Assembly (NCBI RefSeq): GCF_026283965.1
Contig: NZ_JAPDPD010000003.1
Location: 62,001 to 126,000 of the forward strand
Source of the DNA: Dyella subtropica
Lineage (GTDB): Bacteria > Pseudomonadota > Gammaproteobacteria > Xanthomonadales > Rhodanobacteraceae
Reading direction: 5' to 3'
DNA length: 64,000 bases
The notes beneath the pieces were generated by a model that was given only the letters and a program-made list of their open reading frames with translations, had not been told where the DNA came from and did no database searches. Position 1 is the stretch's first letter. Each line of letters starts with the position of its first letter. This document shows positions 8,677 to 15,865 of this stretch, piece after piece. Position numbers and translations under genes: made by a program.

Positions 8677-8701
8677 GTGGTTGCTGTATCGAGTGGGACC
8701 G

Positions 8702-8822
8702 TCGCAAGGGCTTACCCCCTCCCAGCCTCCCCCTGCAAGCAAGGGGAGGAGCTAGAAGCTCGCGACGCCCTGCTCCCTCCCTTGCTTGCAGGGGAGGGCT
8801 GGGGAGGGGTAAGCCCTTGCGA
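8702..8822. repeat. GC-rich inverted element, copy 1
   Basis: Perfect 17-nt termini, TCGCAAGGGCTTACCCC and its complement, enclose CCTCCC-rich arms that also pair (CTGCAAGCAAGGG with CCCTTGCTTGCAG). Further copies are at 12727-12846, 14443-14560 and 24291-24409. It lies between convergent genes and would form a strong cruciform or bidirectional terminator. Confidence 0.85.
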
Positions 8823-8859
8823 CAACCTCTCGGGCTACACGCTTCGCGCAGCCGAAGCA

Positions 8860-9858
8860 TCAAACAAGCGCGTTGAAGCGAGCCGCGATGTAGTCGTCGG
8901 TGAAACTACTCATGTCGTAGCCGCGGATGAAACCGCAGTGCCCGCCATGCTCAGCGATGTCCAGCTCCACGTTCGGGGGCAGCTCAAGTTTCTCGAAGGC
9001 ATCGACCGGGATCACCGGATCGTCGCGCGCGGTGAGGATGGTGGCGGGAATGTTCAGCGCCTTGAGCGCGTCTCCGGCCACCGAATAGCCGTCCAAATAA
9101 GCCTGCAGCGAACCGAAGTCGGTGTGGCGCAGCACCAGCGACTCGGTGAGTCCACGCAGGCTCTGCTTCAACTCGTCCAGCTCGAAGTACTGCCGGTGTG
9201 GAAACGCGGCTTGCTTCGCCTGCAACGAGCGCCGCCATTTGCGCAAAAAGTACGCTCGATAGAACCACGGCGCCGTCTCTTCCAGCGAGAACAGACCCTC
9301 ACCCGGATCGATGATCGGGCACACCGCCAGCGCATAGCTCAGCGGGATACCCGCCTCTGGTGCGCGCAAGGCGGCGCGCAGCGCGAAGTTGCCGCCCAGC
9401 GAGAAGCCCGCCAGGGCCATTGGCCGTGCCGGCCAGCGCGCGGCGATATCGCTCAGCGCATGAACCACTTCGTCGATACGGCAGGAATGGAACAGCGCTT
9501 CGTTGAGCGGATGACTGTCGCCGTGATCGCGGAAGTTCAGGCGAAACACATCCCAGCCATCTGCCAGCAAACGGCTGCCGGTCTGCAGCACATAAGTGGA
9601 ATCAACACTGCCTTCCCAGCCATGGAACAGCACAGCCAGTCCATGTGCTTGCGGACGTTGTTTCTGCGCGGTGTATGCGCCGGTCAGGCGCACACCGTCA
9701 CCACCGTCGACCATGACGGGTTGGGCACCGTCCTGCACCGTCTGCGCCGCACGCGGCAGCAGCTGGCGGCGCACGCCGCTGGACGACAACATGGTCTGGA
9801 GGTGGCCGCTGTTGAGCGGCCATGACGGACGGAAATCGGCGCCGCGCGGCAAACTCAT
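8860..9858 (-). CDS. YheT family alpha/beta hydrolase
   Basis: A 332-residue alpha/beta-hydrolase of the YheT (COG0429) type. It has the N-terminal NSGHLQT signature, the oxyanion segment FHGWEGS, the nucleophile elbow GFSLGGN, the acid region TARDDPVIP and a late His in EHGGHCGF. The frame is open much further upstream (to 10596), but that is the antisense-free shadow of the preceding acyltransferase. The ATG at 9858 overlaps that gene's stop as ATGA, so the two are translationally coupled. Its natural substrate is probably a lipid or aliphatic ester. Confidence 0.88.
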   Translation of the reverse strand: MSLPRGADFRPSWPLNSGHLQTMLSSSGVRRQLLPRAAQTVQDGAQPVMVDGGDGVRLTGAYTAQKQRPQAHGLAVLFHGWEGSVDSTYVLQTGSRLLADGWDVFRLNFRDHGDSHPLNEALFHSCRIDEVVHALSDIAARWPARPMALAGFSLGGNFALRAALRAPEAGIPLSYALAVCPIIDPGEGLFSLEETAPWFYRAYFLRKWRRSLQAKQAAFPHRQYFELDELKQSLRGLTESLVLRHTDFGSLQAYLDGYSVAGDALKALNIPATILTARDDPVIPVDAFEKLELPPNVELDIAEHGGHCGFIRGYDMSSFTDDYIAARFNALV

Positions 9859-10655
9859 GCCAAAGGGTCTTCCAGGGCGGCGGCGATGCGTTCGCGCGAC
9901 AGCTCGGCCATGCGGCGGCGCGCGTCCGGCGTCGCCGGCACCGGCGCGAGGAAATGCACTTCGGCGTCCAGCGGCGCTTCGCCGAGCAGGCGCAGGAAGT
10001 TCTGCATGAAGTTTTCGCCATCGCGGAAGCCGGCATCGATCACACGGCGCCCGTCGCGCGCGAAGCGCAGCGCCACCGGCTGTACCGCCACCTCGGCATC
10101 CAGCGCGGCCTGGAAGATGCGCGCATGGAACACGCGCAGCACCCCATTGTGGCCGGTGCCGCCTTCGGGAAATACGGCGACCGAACGGCCACCACGCAAA
10201 CGATCGACCATCACCTGCATCACCGTAGCCAGCGAATGGTTGCTGCCGCGCCGATGAAAGATGGTGCCGCCATTGGCGGCCAGCCAGCCCACCAGCGGCC
10301 AGCTGGCGATCTCGGCCTTGGCGACGAAACAGGCCGCGCGCTGGCTGTGCAATAACTCGATGTCGACCCACGAGGTGTGGTTGGCGACGAACAGCACCGG
10401 GTCTTCCAGCGGCTGGCCGACGCGCACCGAGCGCAGACCGAAGATGCGCAGCAGCACGGTGGACCACCAGCGGATGGTGCGATGCGCGAACGGCTCCTCG
10501 CCGTTCTTCATCACGACGCCGCGATTCCAGCTCAGGATCAGCGAACACAAGAAAACGCCCAGCACGACGTGCAGCAGCAGCAGCGGCACGCGCCACAGAT
10601 AGCGCAGAGGTCGCAGCAGGTCTCGGTCCGGGGCGGAAACGGTTTCGGTGCTCAT
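9855..10655 (-). CDS. Lysophospholipid / 1-acyl-glycerol-3-phosphate acyltransferase family protein (PlsC-like)
   Basis: A 266-residue membrane-bound acyltransferase. It has a hydrophobic N-terminal segment (about residues 22-42), the catalytic block NHTSWVD (NHx4D family motif) near residue 92 and the substrate-binding block FPEGGTG near residue 165. Enzymes of this family transfer acyl groups to lysophosphatidate or related lipids. Its overlap with the downstream YheT-like hydrolase gene suggests a two-gene lipid-modifying operon. Which acceptor it uses cannot be told from sequence; a role in phospholipid or ornithine-lipid synthesis is possible. Confidence 0.87.
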   Translation of the reverse strand: MSTETVSAPDRDLLRPLRYLWRVPLLLLHVVLGVFLCSLILSWNRGVVMKNGEEPFAHRTIRWWSTVLLRIFGLRSVRVGQPLEDPVLFVANHTSWVDIELLHSQRAACFVAKAEIASWPLVGWLAANGGTIFHRRGSNHSLATVMQVMVDRLRGGRSVAVFPEGGTGHNGVLRVFHARIFQAALDAEVAVQPVALRFARDGRRVIDAGFRDGENFMQNFLRLLGEAPLDAEVHFLAPVPATPDARRRMAELSRERIAAALEDPLA

Positions 10656-10754
10656 CGGTCCGGTTAGTTTAGCGTTAGTCGGGCCACGAGTCGGCAGTAC
10701 GCAACCGCATCGATGGTCCGCCGCGTTTCAAACTCCAGCGCACACGTCTTTTCG

Positions 10755-11363
10755 TTACAGCGAGGCGTCGATCAGGCGGCGGGCGGCGGCGCCAAGCGCG
10801 CGGGCGGGGCCGCCCTCGCCGAAGGTCTGCCCCGAGACGTAGCTGCCTTCAAGCAACAACAACAGGCCATCGGCCAGCTCGTCCGGATCGCGCGCGCCCA
10901 TGCCCCGGCACATCTCGCGCAGGCGTTCGCGCAAGGCGCGCTTGCTGTCCACCGCGACCTGGTGTGCGGGGTGGTCGCGGTCGGGATATTCGATCACCGC
11001 ATTGGTGAGGCCGCAGCCGCGGTAACCGTCGCTGCTGGCACGCACGGAGAGGATTTCGAGGTAGGCCAGCAACTGGCCCTTGGGATCACCGGGATGATCG
11101 GCGGCCGGCGCCTCGAAGCTCAGGAAGAAGCGCCGGTCGTAGTCGCGAAGATAGTCGGCCGCCAGCTCGTCCTTCGATTCGAAGGCGCGATACAGGCTGG
11201 GCTTGGTCACCCCCGCGCGGTTGACGATTTCTTCCACGCCGATGGCGCGGATGCCCTCGCGATAGAACAGCTCCGCCGCCGTATCGCGGATGCGATCCGC
11301 GGCGCGGCGCGGCGCCTCGGCGGATGGAGCGATGGGGGGCTCGGGACGCTTCGACATGCTCAT
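10755..11363 (-). CDS. TetR/AcrR family transcriptional regulator
   Basis: A 202-residue regulator. The N-terminal TetR HTH (IRDTAAELFYREGIRAIGVEEIVNRAGVTKPSLYRAFESKDEL, about residues 25-67) is followed by a helical ligand-binding domain. It diverges from the MFS transporter gene, and the 64-bp gap holds two copies of the palindrome TACCGATCGGTA. It therefore very likely represses itself and the transporter until an inducer, probably a transporter substrate, binds. A second in-frame ATG at codon 3 is an alternative start. Confidence 0.93.
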   Translation of the reverse strand: MSMSKRPEPPIAPSAEAPRRAADRIRDTAAELFYREGIRAIGVEEIVNRAGVTKPSLYRAFESKDELAADYLRDYDRRFFLSFEAPAADHPGDPKGQLLAYLEILSVRASSDGYRGCGLTNAVIEYPDRDHPAHQVAVDSKRALRERLREMCRGMGARDPDELADGLLLLLEGSYVSGQTFGEGGPARALGAAARRLIDASL

Positions 11364-11369
11364 GACCTG

Positions 11370-11399
11370 TTGACAATGTTACCGATCGGTACGTACCCT
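11370..11399 (+). promoter_or_regulatory. Candidate MFS promoter overlapping the first TetR operator
   Basis: TTGACA (11370-11375) and TACCCT (11394-11399), spaced 18 bp, give a plausible sigma-70 promoter facing the MFS gene. The first operator palindrome lies in the spacer, so repressor binding would block RNA polymerase. Confidence 0.5.
11380..11391. promoter_or_regulatory. TetR operator half 1 (TACCGATCGGTA)
   Basis: A perfect 12-bp palindrome between the divergent tetR-like and MFS genes, identical to the one at 11414-11425 and 34 bp away start to start. Confidence 0.8.
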
Positions 11400-11413
11400 G
11401 CGCTTCCGTCCCG

Positions 11414-11425
11414 TACCGATCGGTA
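11414..11425. promoter_or_regulatory. TetR operator half 2 (TACCGATCGGTA)
   Basis: A second perfect copy of the palindrome, ending two bases before the MFS ATG. Binding here would cover the transcription or translation start region. Confidence 0.8.
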
Positions 11426-11427
11426 AC

Positions 11428-12717
11428 ATGACTATACAACGCCACCGGCCTTTCGGCCAAAACTATGCCTTCGTAGTTGTCGCCGTCGTCTTCCTGGCCC
11501 TGCTGGCTTCAGCCGGCATGCGCGCCACGCCTGGCGTACTGATGCTGCCGCTGGGGCGCGCCTTCGGTTGGAGCCGGGACAGCATTTCCTCCGCCGCCGC
11601 GGTCGGCATCCTGCTCTACGGCCTGATGGGTCCGTTTGCCGCGGCGCTGATGCAGCGTTTCGGCATCCGGCGTGTGCTGGTTGTCGCCCTATTGGTGATG
11701 ACACTGGCGGCCGCCTCCAGCGCGGCCATGACCCAGCCCTGGCATCTGCTGCTGAGCTGGGGCGTGCTATCCGGCGCCGGCACAGGCTGCGTCGCTGTCG
11801 TGATGGGCGCCACCGTGGTCGGCCGCTGGTTCAGCAGCCATCGCGGACTGATGATGGGCCTGCTCACCGCCAGCACCGCCACCGGCACGCTGATCTTCCT
11901 GCCCGGCCTCGCCGCAATCGCCGAGTACGCCGGCTGGCGCTGGGTAGTGCTGACCATTGCCGCGCTCTGTGCCGCGCTGGTGCCGCTGGTGCTGTGGCTG
12001 TTGCCGGAACGGCCAAGCGACGTCGGCCTGACCCGCTACGGCGCGACCTCAGACGAGCCGGCCGAGGCCGGTGCGCCCTCGGGCAACCTGTTTGCATTGA
12101 CGCTGGGTGCGCTTCATCGCGCCAGCAAGCACGGCGTGTTCTGGCTGTTGTTCGCCACCTTCTTCGTCTGTGGCTTCACCACCAACGGTTTGATCGGTAC
12201 GCATTTCATTGCGCTGTGCGGCGACCATGGCATTCCCGAAGTGCGCGCGGCCGGCTTGCTGGCGATGATGGGCATCTTCGACCTGTTCGGTACGACCGCA
12301 TCTGGCTGGCTCACTGACCGCATCGATCCGCGCAAGCTGCTGTTCGTCTATTACGGATTGCGGGGGCTGTCGCTGATGTATCTGCCCTATTCCGATTTCT
12401 CGCTATATAGCCTGTCGCTATTCGGCGTCTTCTACGGCCTGGACTGGATCGCCACGGTACCGCCGACGCTACGCCTCACGACGGAAGCCTTCGGCGAACG
12501 CGATGCGCCGGTGGTGTTTGGCTGGGTGGTGGCGGGGCATCAGGTGGGCGCGGCGGTGGCCGCCTTTATGGCTGGTGTGCTGCGCGTGCAATTGGGCAGT
12601 TACCTGACGCCATTTGTGATCGCGGGTGCAACCGGTGTGGTGGCCGCTTTTCTCGCCTTGCGCATTCAACGCCGCGGCAACGATGCGCCCATGGTTCTCT
12701 CCAACGAGGCCGCCTGA
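11428..12717 (+). CDS. MFS transporter (12-TM type)
   Basis: A 429-residue major-facilitator protein with about twelve hydrophobic segments. It carries an RFGIRRVLV loop 2-3 motif and a matching DRIDPRKLL loop 8-9 motif, and is nearest in style to the monocarboxylate/oxalate-formate-like branch (YbfB/MFS_1). The gene starts two bases after an operator palindrome and is divergent from a TetR regulator, so its expression should be inducible. Substrate unknown; efflux or organic-acid uptake are both possible. No convincing Shine-Dalgarno precedes the ATG. Confidence 0.87.
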   Translation: MTIQRHRPFGQNYAFVVVAVVFLALLASAGMRATPGVLMLPLGRAFGWSRDSISSAAAVGILLYGLMGPFAAALMQRFGIRRVLVVALLVMTLAAASSAAMTQPWHLLLSWGVLSGAGTGCVAVVMGATVVGRWFSSHRGLMMGLLTASTATGTLIFLPGLAAIAEYAGWRWVVLTIAALCAALVPLVLWLLPERPSDVGLTRYGATSDEPAEAGAPSGNLFALTLGALHRASKHGVFWLLFATFFVCGFTTNGLIGTHFIALCGDHGIPEVRAAGLLAMMGIFDLFGTTASGWLTDRIDPRKLLFVYYGLRGLSLMYLPYSDFSLYSLSLFGVFYGLDWIATVPPTLRLTTEAFGERDAPVVFGWVVAGHQVGAAVAAFMAGVLRVQLGSYLTPFVIAGATGVVAAFLALRIQRRGNDAPMVLSNEAA

Positions 12718-12726
12718 GTGACGCTC

Positions 12727-12846
12727 TGCTCCCTCCCTTGCGTGTAGCAGGGGAGGGCTGGGGTGGGGTGAAGCCCTGCAAGCCGTGCGGCGGTGCCGCA
12801 AGGGCTTACCCCCTCCCAACCTCCCCCTGCCAGCAGGGGGAGGGGC
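12727..12846. repeat. GC-rich inverted element, copy 4 (rearranged)
   Basis: The same vocabulary as the other three copies (CTCCCTCCCTTGC, GGGGAGGGCTGGGG, GCAAGGGCTTACCCCCTCCC), but the two arms are in outward order, as if only adjacent halves of two elements remain. It lies between convergent MFS and Lrp-type genes. Confidence 0.7.
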
Positions 12847-12849
12847 AAA

Positions 12850-13326
12850 TCAGTGCTCCAGCTGCGTCAGCGGCAAGGCGGCAGAGCGTTTCACGGTGCG
12901 CAAAACGAAACTGGAATTCACATCCGCCACGCCTGATGCATTGAGCAGGCGGTCGAGCAGGAAGCGCGAGAAGTGCTGCAAGTCGGCCACATAAATGTGC
13001 ATCAGGTAATCCATGTCGCCGGTGAGTGCGTAGCAGGCCACCACTTCGTCCCACGTATTCACATGCTCCACGAAGTGCTCGATGGTCTCGCTCTCATGCT
13101 TGGTCAGCTGCACGCGCACGAAGGCCTGCAAGCCCAGGCCCACGGCTTCCGGGTCCACCTGGGCGGTGTAGCCGGTGAGGATGCCTTCGGATTCCAGCCG
13201 CTGCAGACGGCGCAAGCAGGCGGATGGCGACAGGCTGACCCGCTCGGCCAGCTCGGCATTGGTGATGCGCCCCTCGCCCTGCAATACGGCAAGGATGCGC
13301 AGATCGGTACGGTCCAGGTTGGCCAT
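12850..13326 (-). CDS. Lrp/AsnC family transcriptional regulator
   Basis: A 158-residue regulator with the Lrp winged HTH (DLRILAVLQGEGRITNAELAERVSLSPSACLRRLQRLESEGIL, about residues 7-50) and a C-terminal RAM/ligand domain (VRVQL...DYLMHIYVADL). It is divergent from phhA across 150 bp. By analogy with the Lrp-like regulators next to aromatic amino-acid genes, it probably senses phenylalanine or tyrosine and controls phhA. A symmetric site lies between the genes at 13380-13394. Confidence 0.92.
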   Translation of the reverse strand: MANLDRTDLRILAVLQGEGRITNAELAERVSLSPSACLRRLQRLESEGILTGYTAQVDPEAVGLGLQAFVRVQLTKHESETIEHFVEHVNTWDEVVACYALTGDMDYLMHIYVADLQHFSRFLLDRLLNASGVADVNSSFVLRTVKRSAALPLTQLEH

Positions 13327-13379
13327 GCACGATACCTCACCACATTAGGCTTATGACGCATGAATATTGCACAGATAGC

Positions 13380-13394
13380 GTTGTGTCGCACAAC
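13380..13394. promoter_or_regulatory. Candidate Lrp-family operator (GTTGTGTCGCACAAC)
   Basis: A perfect 6-bp inverted repeat with a 3-bp centre in the divergent Lrp-phhA intergenic space. Position and symmetry suggest binding of the neighbouring regulator. Confidence 0.5.
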
Positions 13395-13476
13395 AAAACA
13401 ACCTTCCTGCGCGCCATCGGCCGTATCCTGTTGATTGCCTCCCGTTGGCACGGGATGACCTTCACTGGAGCCCGCT

Positions 13477-14370
13477 ATGGACCACAACACGCCACGCAAA
13501 GTCGAACACCAACAGACCGACCGCGGTTATGTACCGGTGTACGCCACCGGCGTGGTCGAGCAGCCCTGGTCCAGCTACAGCCGCACCGACCATGAGGTGT
13601 GGGACACCTTGTTCAAGCGCCAGCGCGAGCTGCTGCCTGGGCGCGCTTGCAAGGAATTCATGGCCGGCGTGGAACGTTTCGGCCTGGGCGACGGCGGTAT
13701 TCCGAAGTTCGCCGATCTCAACAAGGTGCTGGGCAAGGAGACCGGCTGGGAGCTGGTCGCGGTGGAAGGCCTGCTGCCGGATGAGGTGTTCTTCGATCAC
13801 CTCGCCAATCGCCGCTTTCCGGTGAGCTGGTGGATCCGCAAACCCGATCAACTCGACTACCTCAGCGAGCCGGATCTTTTCCACGACCTGTTCGGCCACG
13901 TGCCGCTGCTGCTCAACCCGATCTTCGCCGACTACATGCAGGCCTACGGCCGCGGTGGCATGAAGGCTTTCGGCATCGGGCCCGAAGCGCTGATGAACCT
14001 CACGCGCCTGTACTGGTACACGGTGGAGTTCGGCCTGATCAACACGGACGAGGGCATGCGCATCTATGGCGCCGGCATCGTCAGCTCCAAGGGCGAATCC
14101 ATCTACTGCCTCGACTCGTCAGCGCCCAATCGCATCGGCTTTGGGTTGGAGCGCGTGATGAACACGCGTTACCGCATCGACACCTACCAGCAGACCTACT
14201 TCGTGATCGACAGCTTCGAGCAGCTGTTCGAGGCAACGCGGCCGGACTTCACGCCGATCTATGCACAGCTGAAGGAGAGCACTGCGTATGCGGCGGCCGA
14301 CGTGCTGGATAACGATCGGGTGTTCAATCACGGTACGCGGGAAGGGTTCGCTGTGGGTGCGGATACCTGA
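13477..14370 (+). CDS. phhA: Phenylalanine-4-hydroxylase
   Basis: A 297-residue monomeric bacterial phenylalanine hydroxylase. It converts phenylalanine to tyrosine with O2 and a tetrahydropterin. The iron-binding motif HDLFGHVPLL (two histidine ligands) is near residue 135 and the third ligand (Glu) lies in the YWYTVEFGL block. No regulatory ACT domain is present, as usual for bacterial forms. GGAG precedes the ATG. No pterin carbinolamine dehydratase (phhB) follows. A strong terminator lies 27 bp past the stop, so it is monocistronic, probably under the divergent Lrp-type regulator. Confidence 0.96.
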   Translation: MDHNTPRKVEHQQTDRGYVPVYATGVVEQPWSSYSRTDHEVWDTLFKRQRELLPGRACKEFMAGVERFGLGDGGIPKFADLNKVLGKETGWELVAVEGLLPDEVFFDHLANRRFPVSWWIRKPDQLDYLSEPDLFHDLFGHVPLLLNPIFADYMQAYGRGGMKAFGIGPEALMNLTRLYWYTVEFGLINTDEGMRIYGAGIVSSKGESIYCLDSSAPNRIGFGLERVMNTRYRIDTYQQTYFVIDSFEQLFEATRPDFTPIYAQLKESTAYAAADVLDNDRVFNHGTREGFAVGADT

Positions 14371-14397
14371 GTCGGCGTTCTGTCGCGTGATGTGATG

Positions 14398-14421
14398 AGC
14401 CCGCCGTTTGGCGGGCTTTTT
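14398..14421 (+). terminator. Rho-independent terminator of phhA
   Basis: AGCCCGCC-GTTT-GGCGGGCT forms an 8-bp stem followed by a T-run. Confidence 0.88.
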
Positions 14422-14442
14422 GTTTGTGCTGGGAAGGTTGTT

Positions 14443-14560
14443 CCAAGGGCTTACCCCCTCCCAGCCTCCCCCTGCAAGCAAGGGGAGGAGCTAGAAGCTC
14501 GCGACGACCTGCTCCCTCCCTTGCTTGCAGGGGAGGGTTGGGGAGGGGTAAGCCCTTGCG
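14443..14560. repeat. GC-rich inverted element, copy 2
   Basis: Nearly identical to the copy at 8702-8822, in the same orientation, differing at a few positions (GACGACCTG for GACGCCCTG, GGTTGGGG for GGCTGGGG). It directly follows the phhA terminator. Confidence 0.85.
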
Positions 14561-14593
14561 ACCCCCTCTCCTTCACACAAGCTTGCGCCCACG

Positions 14594-15289
14594 CTATTCG
14601 TCCCTCACCACTCGCTTCAGCTCGGCCACTTCCAACACCTGTGCAATGCGCTTGCCGTCCCAGCGATATAGCAAGTGCTGCGCCTGCACGCAGGGCGCGA
14701 CGCGATCGGGATAGAACACCGCTACGCACTCGCCGCCTTGATGACGCGCACTTTCGTAGACGATGCCATCCGACCCTTCCGTGCGTAGCTTGCGTGCCAG
14801 TGCGATGCTCGCACCATAACTGTTCGGATCATGCGCGGCGGCCCAGCCGCCACGCAGGTCGTGCAACCTGGCCTGGATGCTGGTGCGGTAGCAGCGCATC
14901 TCGGTATCGCAAGGCGGTTCCGACGTGGCGGCAAGAAAGCGCTGGCGGTGGTACACGGTCTCTTCCACCGCGGTGGCCAAGCTATGTGCCGCGTAGAACA
15001 CGCCCCAGCTGCCATCCGAAAAACGGCTGCCTTCGGGGTTGAGGTGCGTGAATGCGGCCATGATCGGCGTCGTGCCTGGGCCGCTGACACGCCGCCCCTT
15101 CGGCACCAGCGGCAGCACGCCGAGTTCATCGCGGATGCGCGGATTGGTCAGCGCCTCGATGGCATACAACGCATCCAGATCGCCGGGATCGGCGATGCGG
15201 TCATACACGCCCACCGGCGGAAAGCGGCTGGGAACGATGCGGTACGCCTGACTCCAGCGGATACGTTTGAGCGGTGGAATGTCTGCCAT
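14594..15289 (-). CDS. RES-domain toxin of a RES-Xre toxin-antitoxin system
   Basis: A 231-residue RES-domain protein. Landmarks are an early Arg in the YRIVPSRFPP block, the RFSDGSWGVFYAAHSLATAVEETVYHR block (an aromatic residue and catalytic Glu) and a later Ser-containing YESAR segment. RES toxins deplete NAD+, and the fold resembles ADP-ribosyltransferases. It is downstream of a MbcA/ParS/Xre-type antitoxin gene, giving the usual antitoxin-first order. The 85-bp gap between the two is unusual, since most such pairs overlap or nearly touch. Confidence 0.85.
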   Translation of the reverse strand: MADIPPLKRIRWSQAYRIVPSRFPPVGVYDRIADPGDLDALYAIEALTNPRIRDELGVLPLVPKGRRVSGPGTTPIMAAFTHLNPEGSRFSDGSWGVFYAAHSLATAVEETVYHRQRFLAATSEPPCDTEMRCYRTSIQARLHDLRGGWAAAHDPNSYGASIALARKLRTEGSDGIVYESARHQGGECVAVFYPDRVAPCVQAQHLLYRWDGKRIAQVLEVAELKRVVRDE

Positions 15290-15374
15290 GACGGGGCGAT
15301 CTCAGGCTACCTGCCGGGTCGGTGAAGTATGCGTTCCAGGCGTATCGCCGACTGCGACTCGTGCCGCGTCGTCG

Positions 15375-15770
15375 TCACCAACCGCGCTGTGCGTCCAGGT
15401 ACTGCCTTACTACGTAGAGATCCGCCACATTGCCCGACAACATGCGCTGCATCGCCGATTGCCCACTGAACAGCGATGCCTGATTCGCCTTGTGCACCCA
15501 GGCATCGGCCTGTTTCGGATCGTTGAACAGGATCTGCAGATCCTTATAGATGCCGAGCAGATAACTGATGCGCTCCAGCACGTCGCGCCCCAGGCTGCCC
15601 GCCTGCTGGCGCTTCCACTTGTAGAACGTGGATTCCGGCGGATCGCCCAGCAGCTTGCGCTGGTCGCTGATGCGCAGGTTCCAGTGATCGGCCAGCTTGA
15701 AGAAGGCGCGCAGCGCAGGGCCGCCTAGATCAGCGGCGGGGATGGTTTCAGGAAGGAGATGAGCTGCCAT
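15375..15770 (-). CDS. MbcA/ParS/Xre-type antitoxin (DUF2384)
   Basis: A 131-residue antitoxin. The Xre-like HTH occupies about residues 20-70 (ALRAFFKLADHWNLRISDQRKLLGDPPESTFYKWKR). The C-terminal DUF2384 toxin-binding region contains RISYLLGIYKDLQILF and ADAWVHKANQASLFSGQSAMQRML. The protein should neutralise the RES toxin and repress the operon. Upstream DNA has a TGAAGTT...AACTTCA inverted pair (about 15786-15832) overlapping an AT-rich stretch, a plausible operator and promoter. Confidence 0.88.
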   Translation of the reverse strand: MAAHLLPETIPAADLGGPALRAFFKLADHWNLRISDQRKLLGDPPESTFYKWKRQQAGSLGRDVLERISYLLGIYKDLQILFNDPKQADAWVHKANQASLFSGQSAMQRMLSGNVADLYVVRQYLDAQRGW

Positions 15771-15865
15771 GTGGAAACTCTCCCTGTGAAGTTGAGGTGG
15801 ATTCTACTCCATTTATAAACTTCATGCCACTCCACCCCAACCTGCGCCCCTGCCCTCCCAGCCGG

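Noticed and set aside
8860-10596. Single 578-residue minus-strand ORF as one fused gene
   Set aside because: Its upstream half is the out-of-frame shadow of the PlsC-like gene. The hydrolase starts at 9858, overlapping that gene's stop.
13445-13465. Possible sigma-54 promoter (TGGCACGGGATGACC) upstream of phhA
   Set aside because: The -24 word is present but the -12 GC element is missing at the required spacing.
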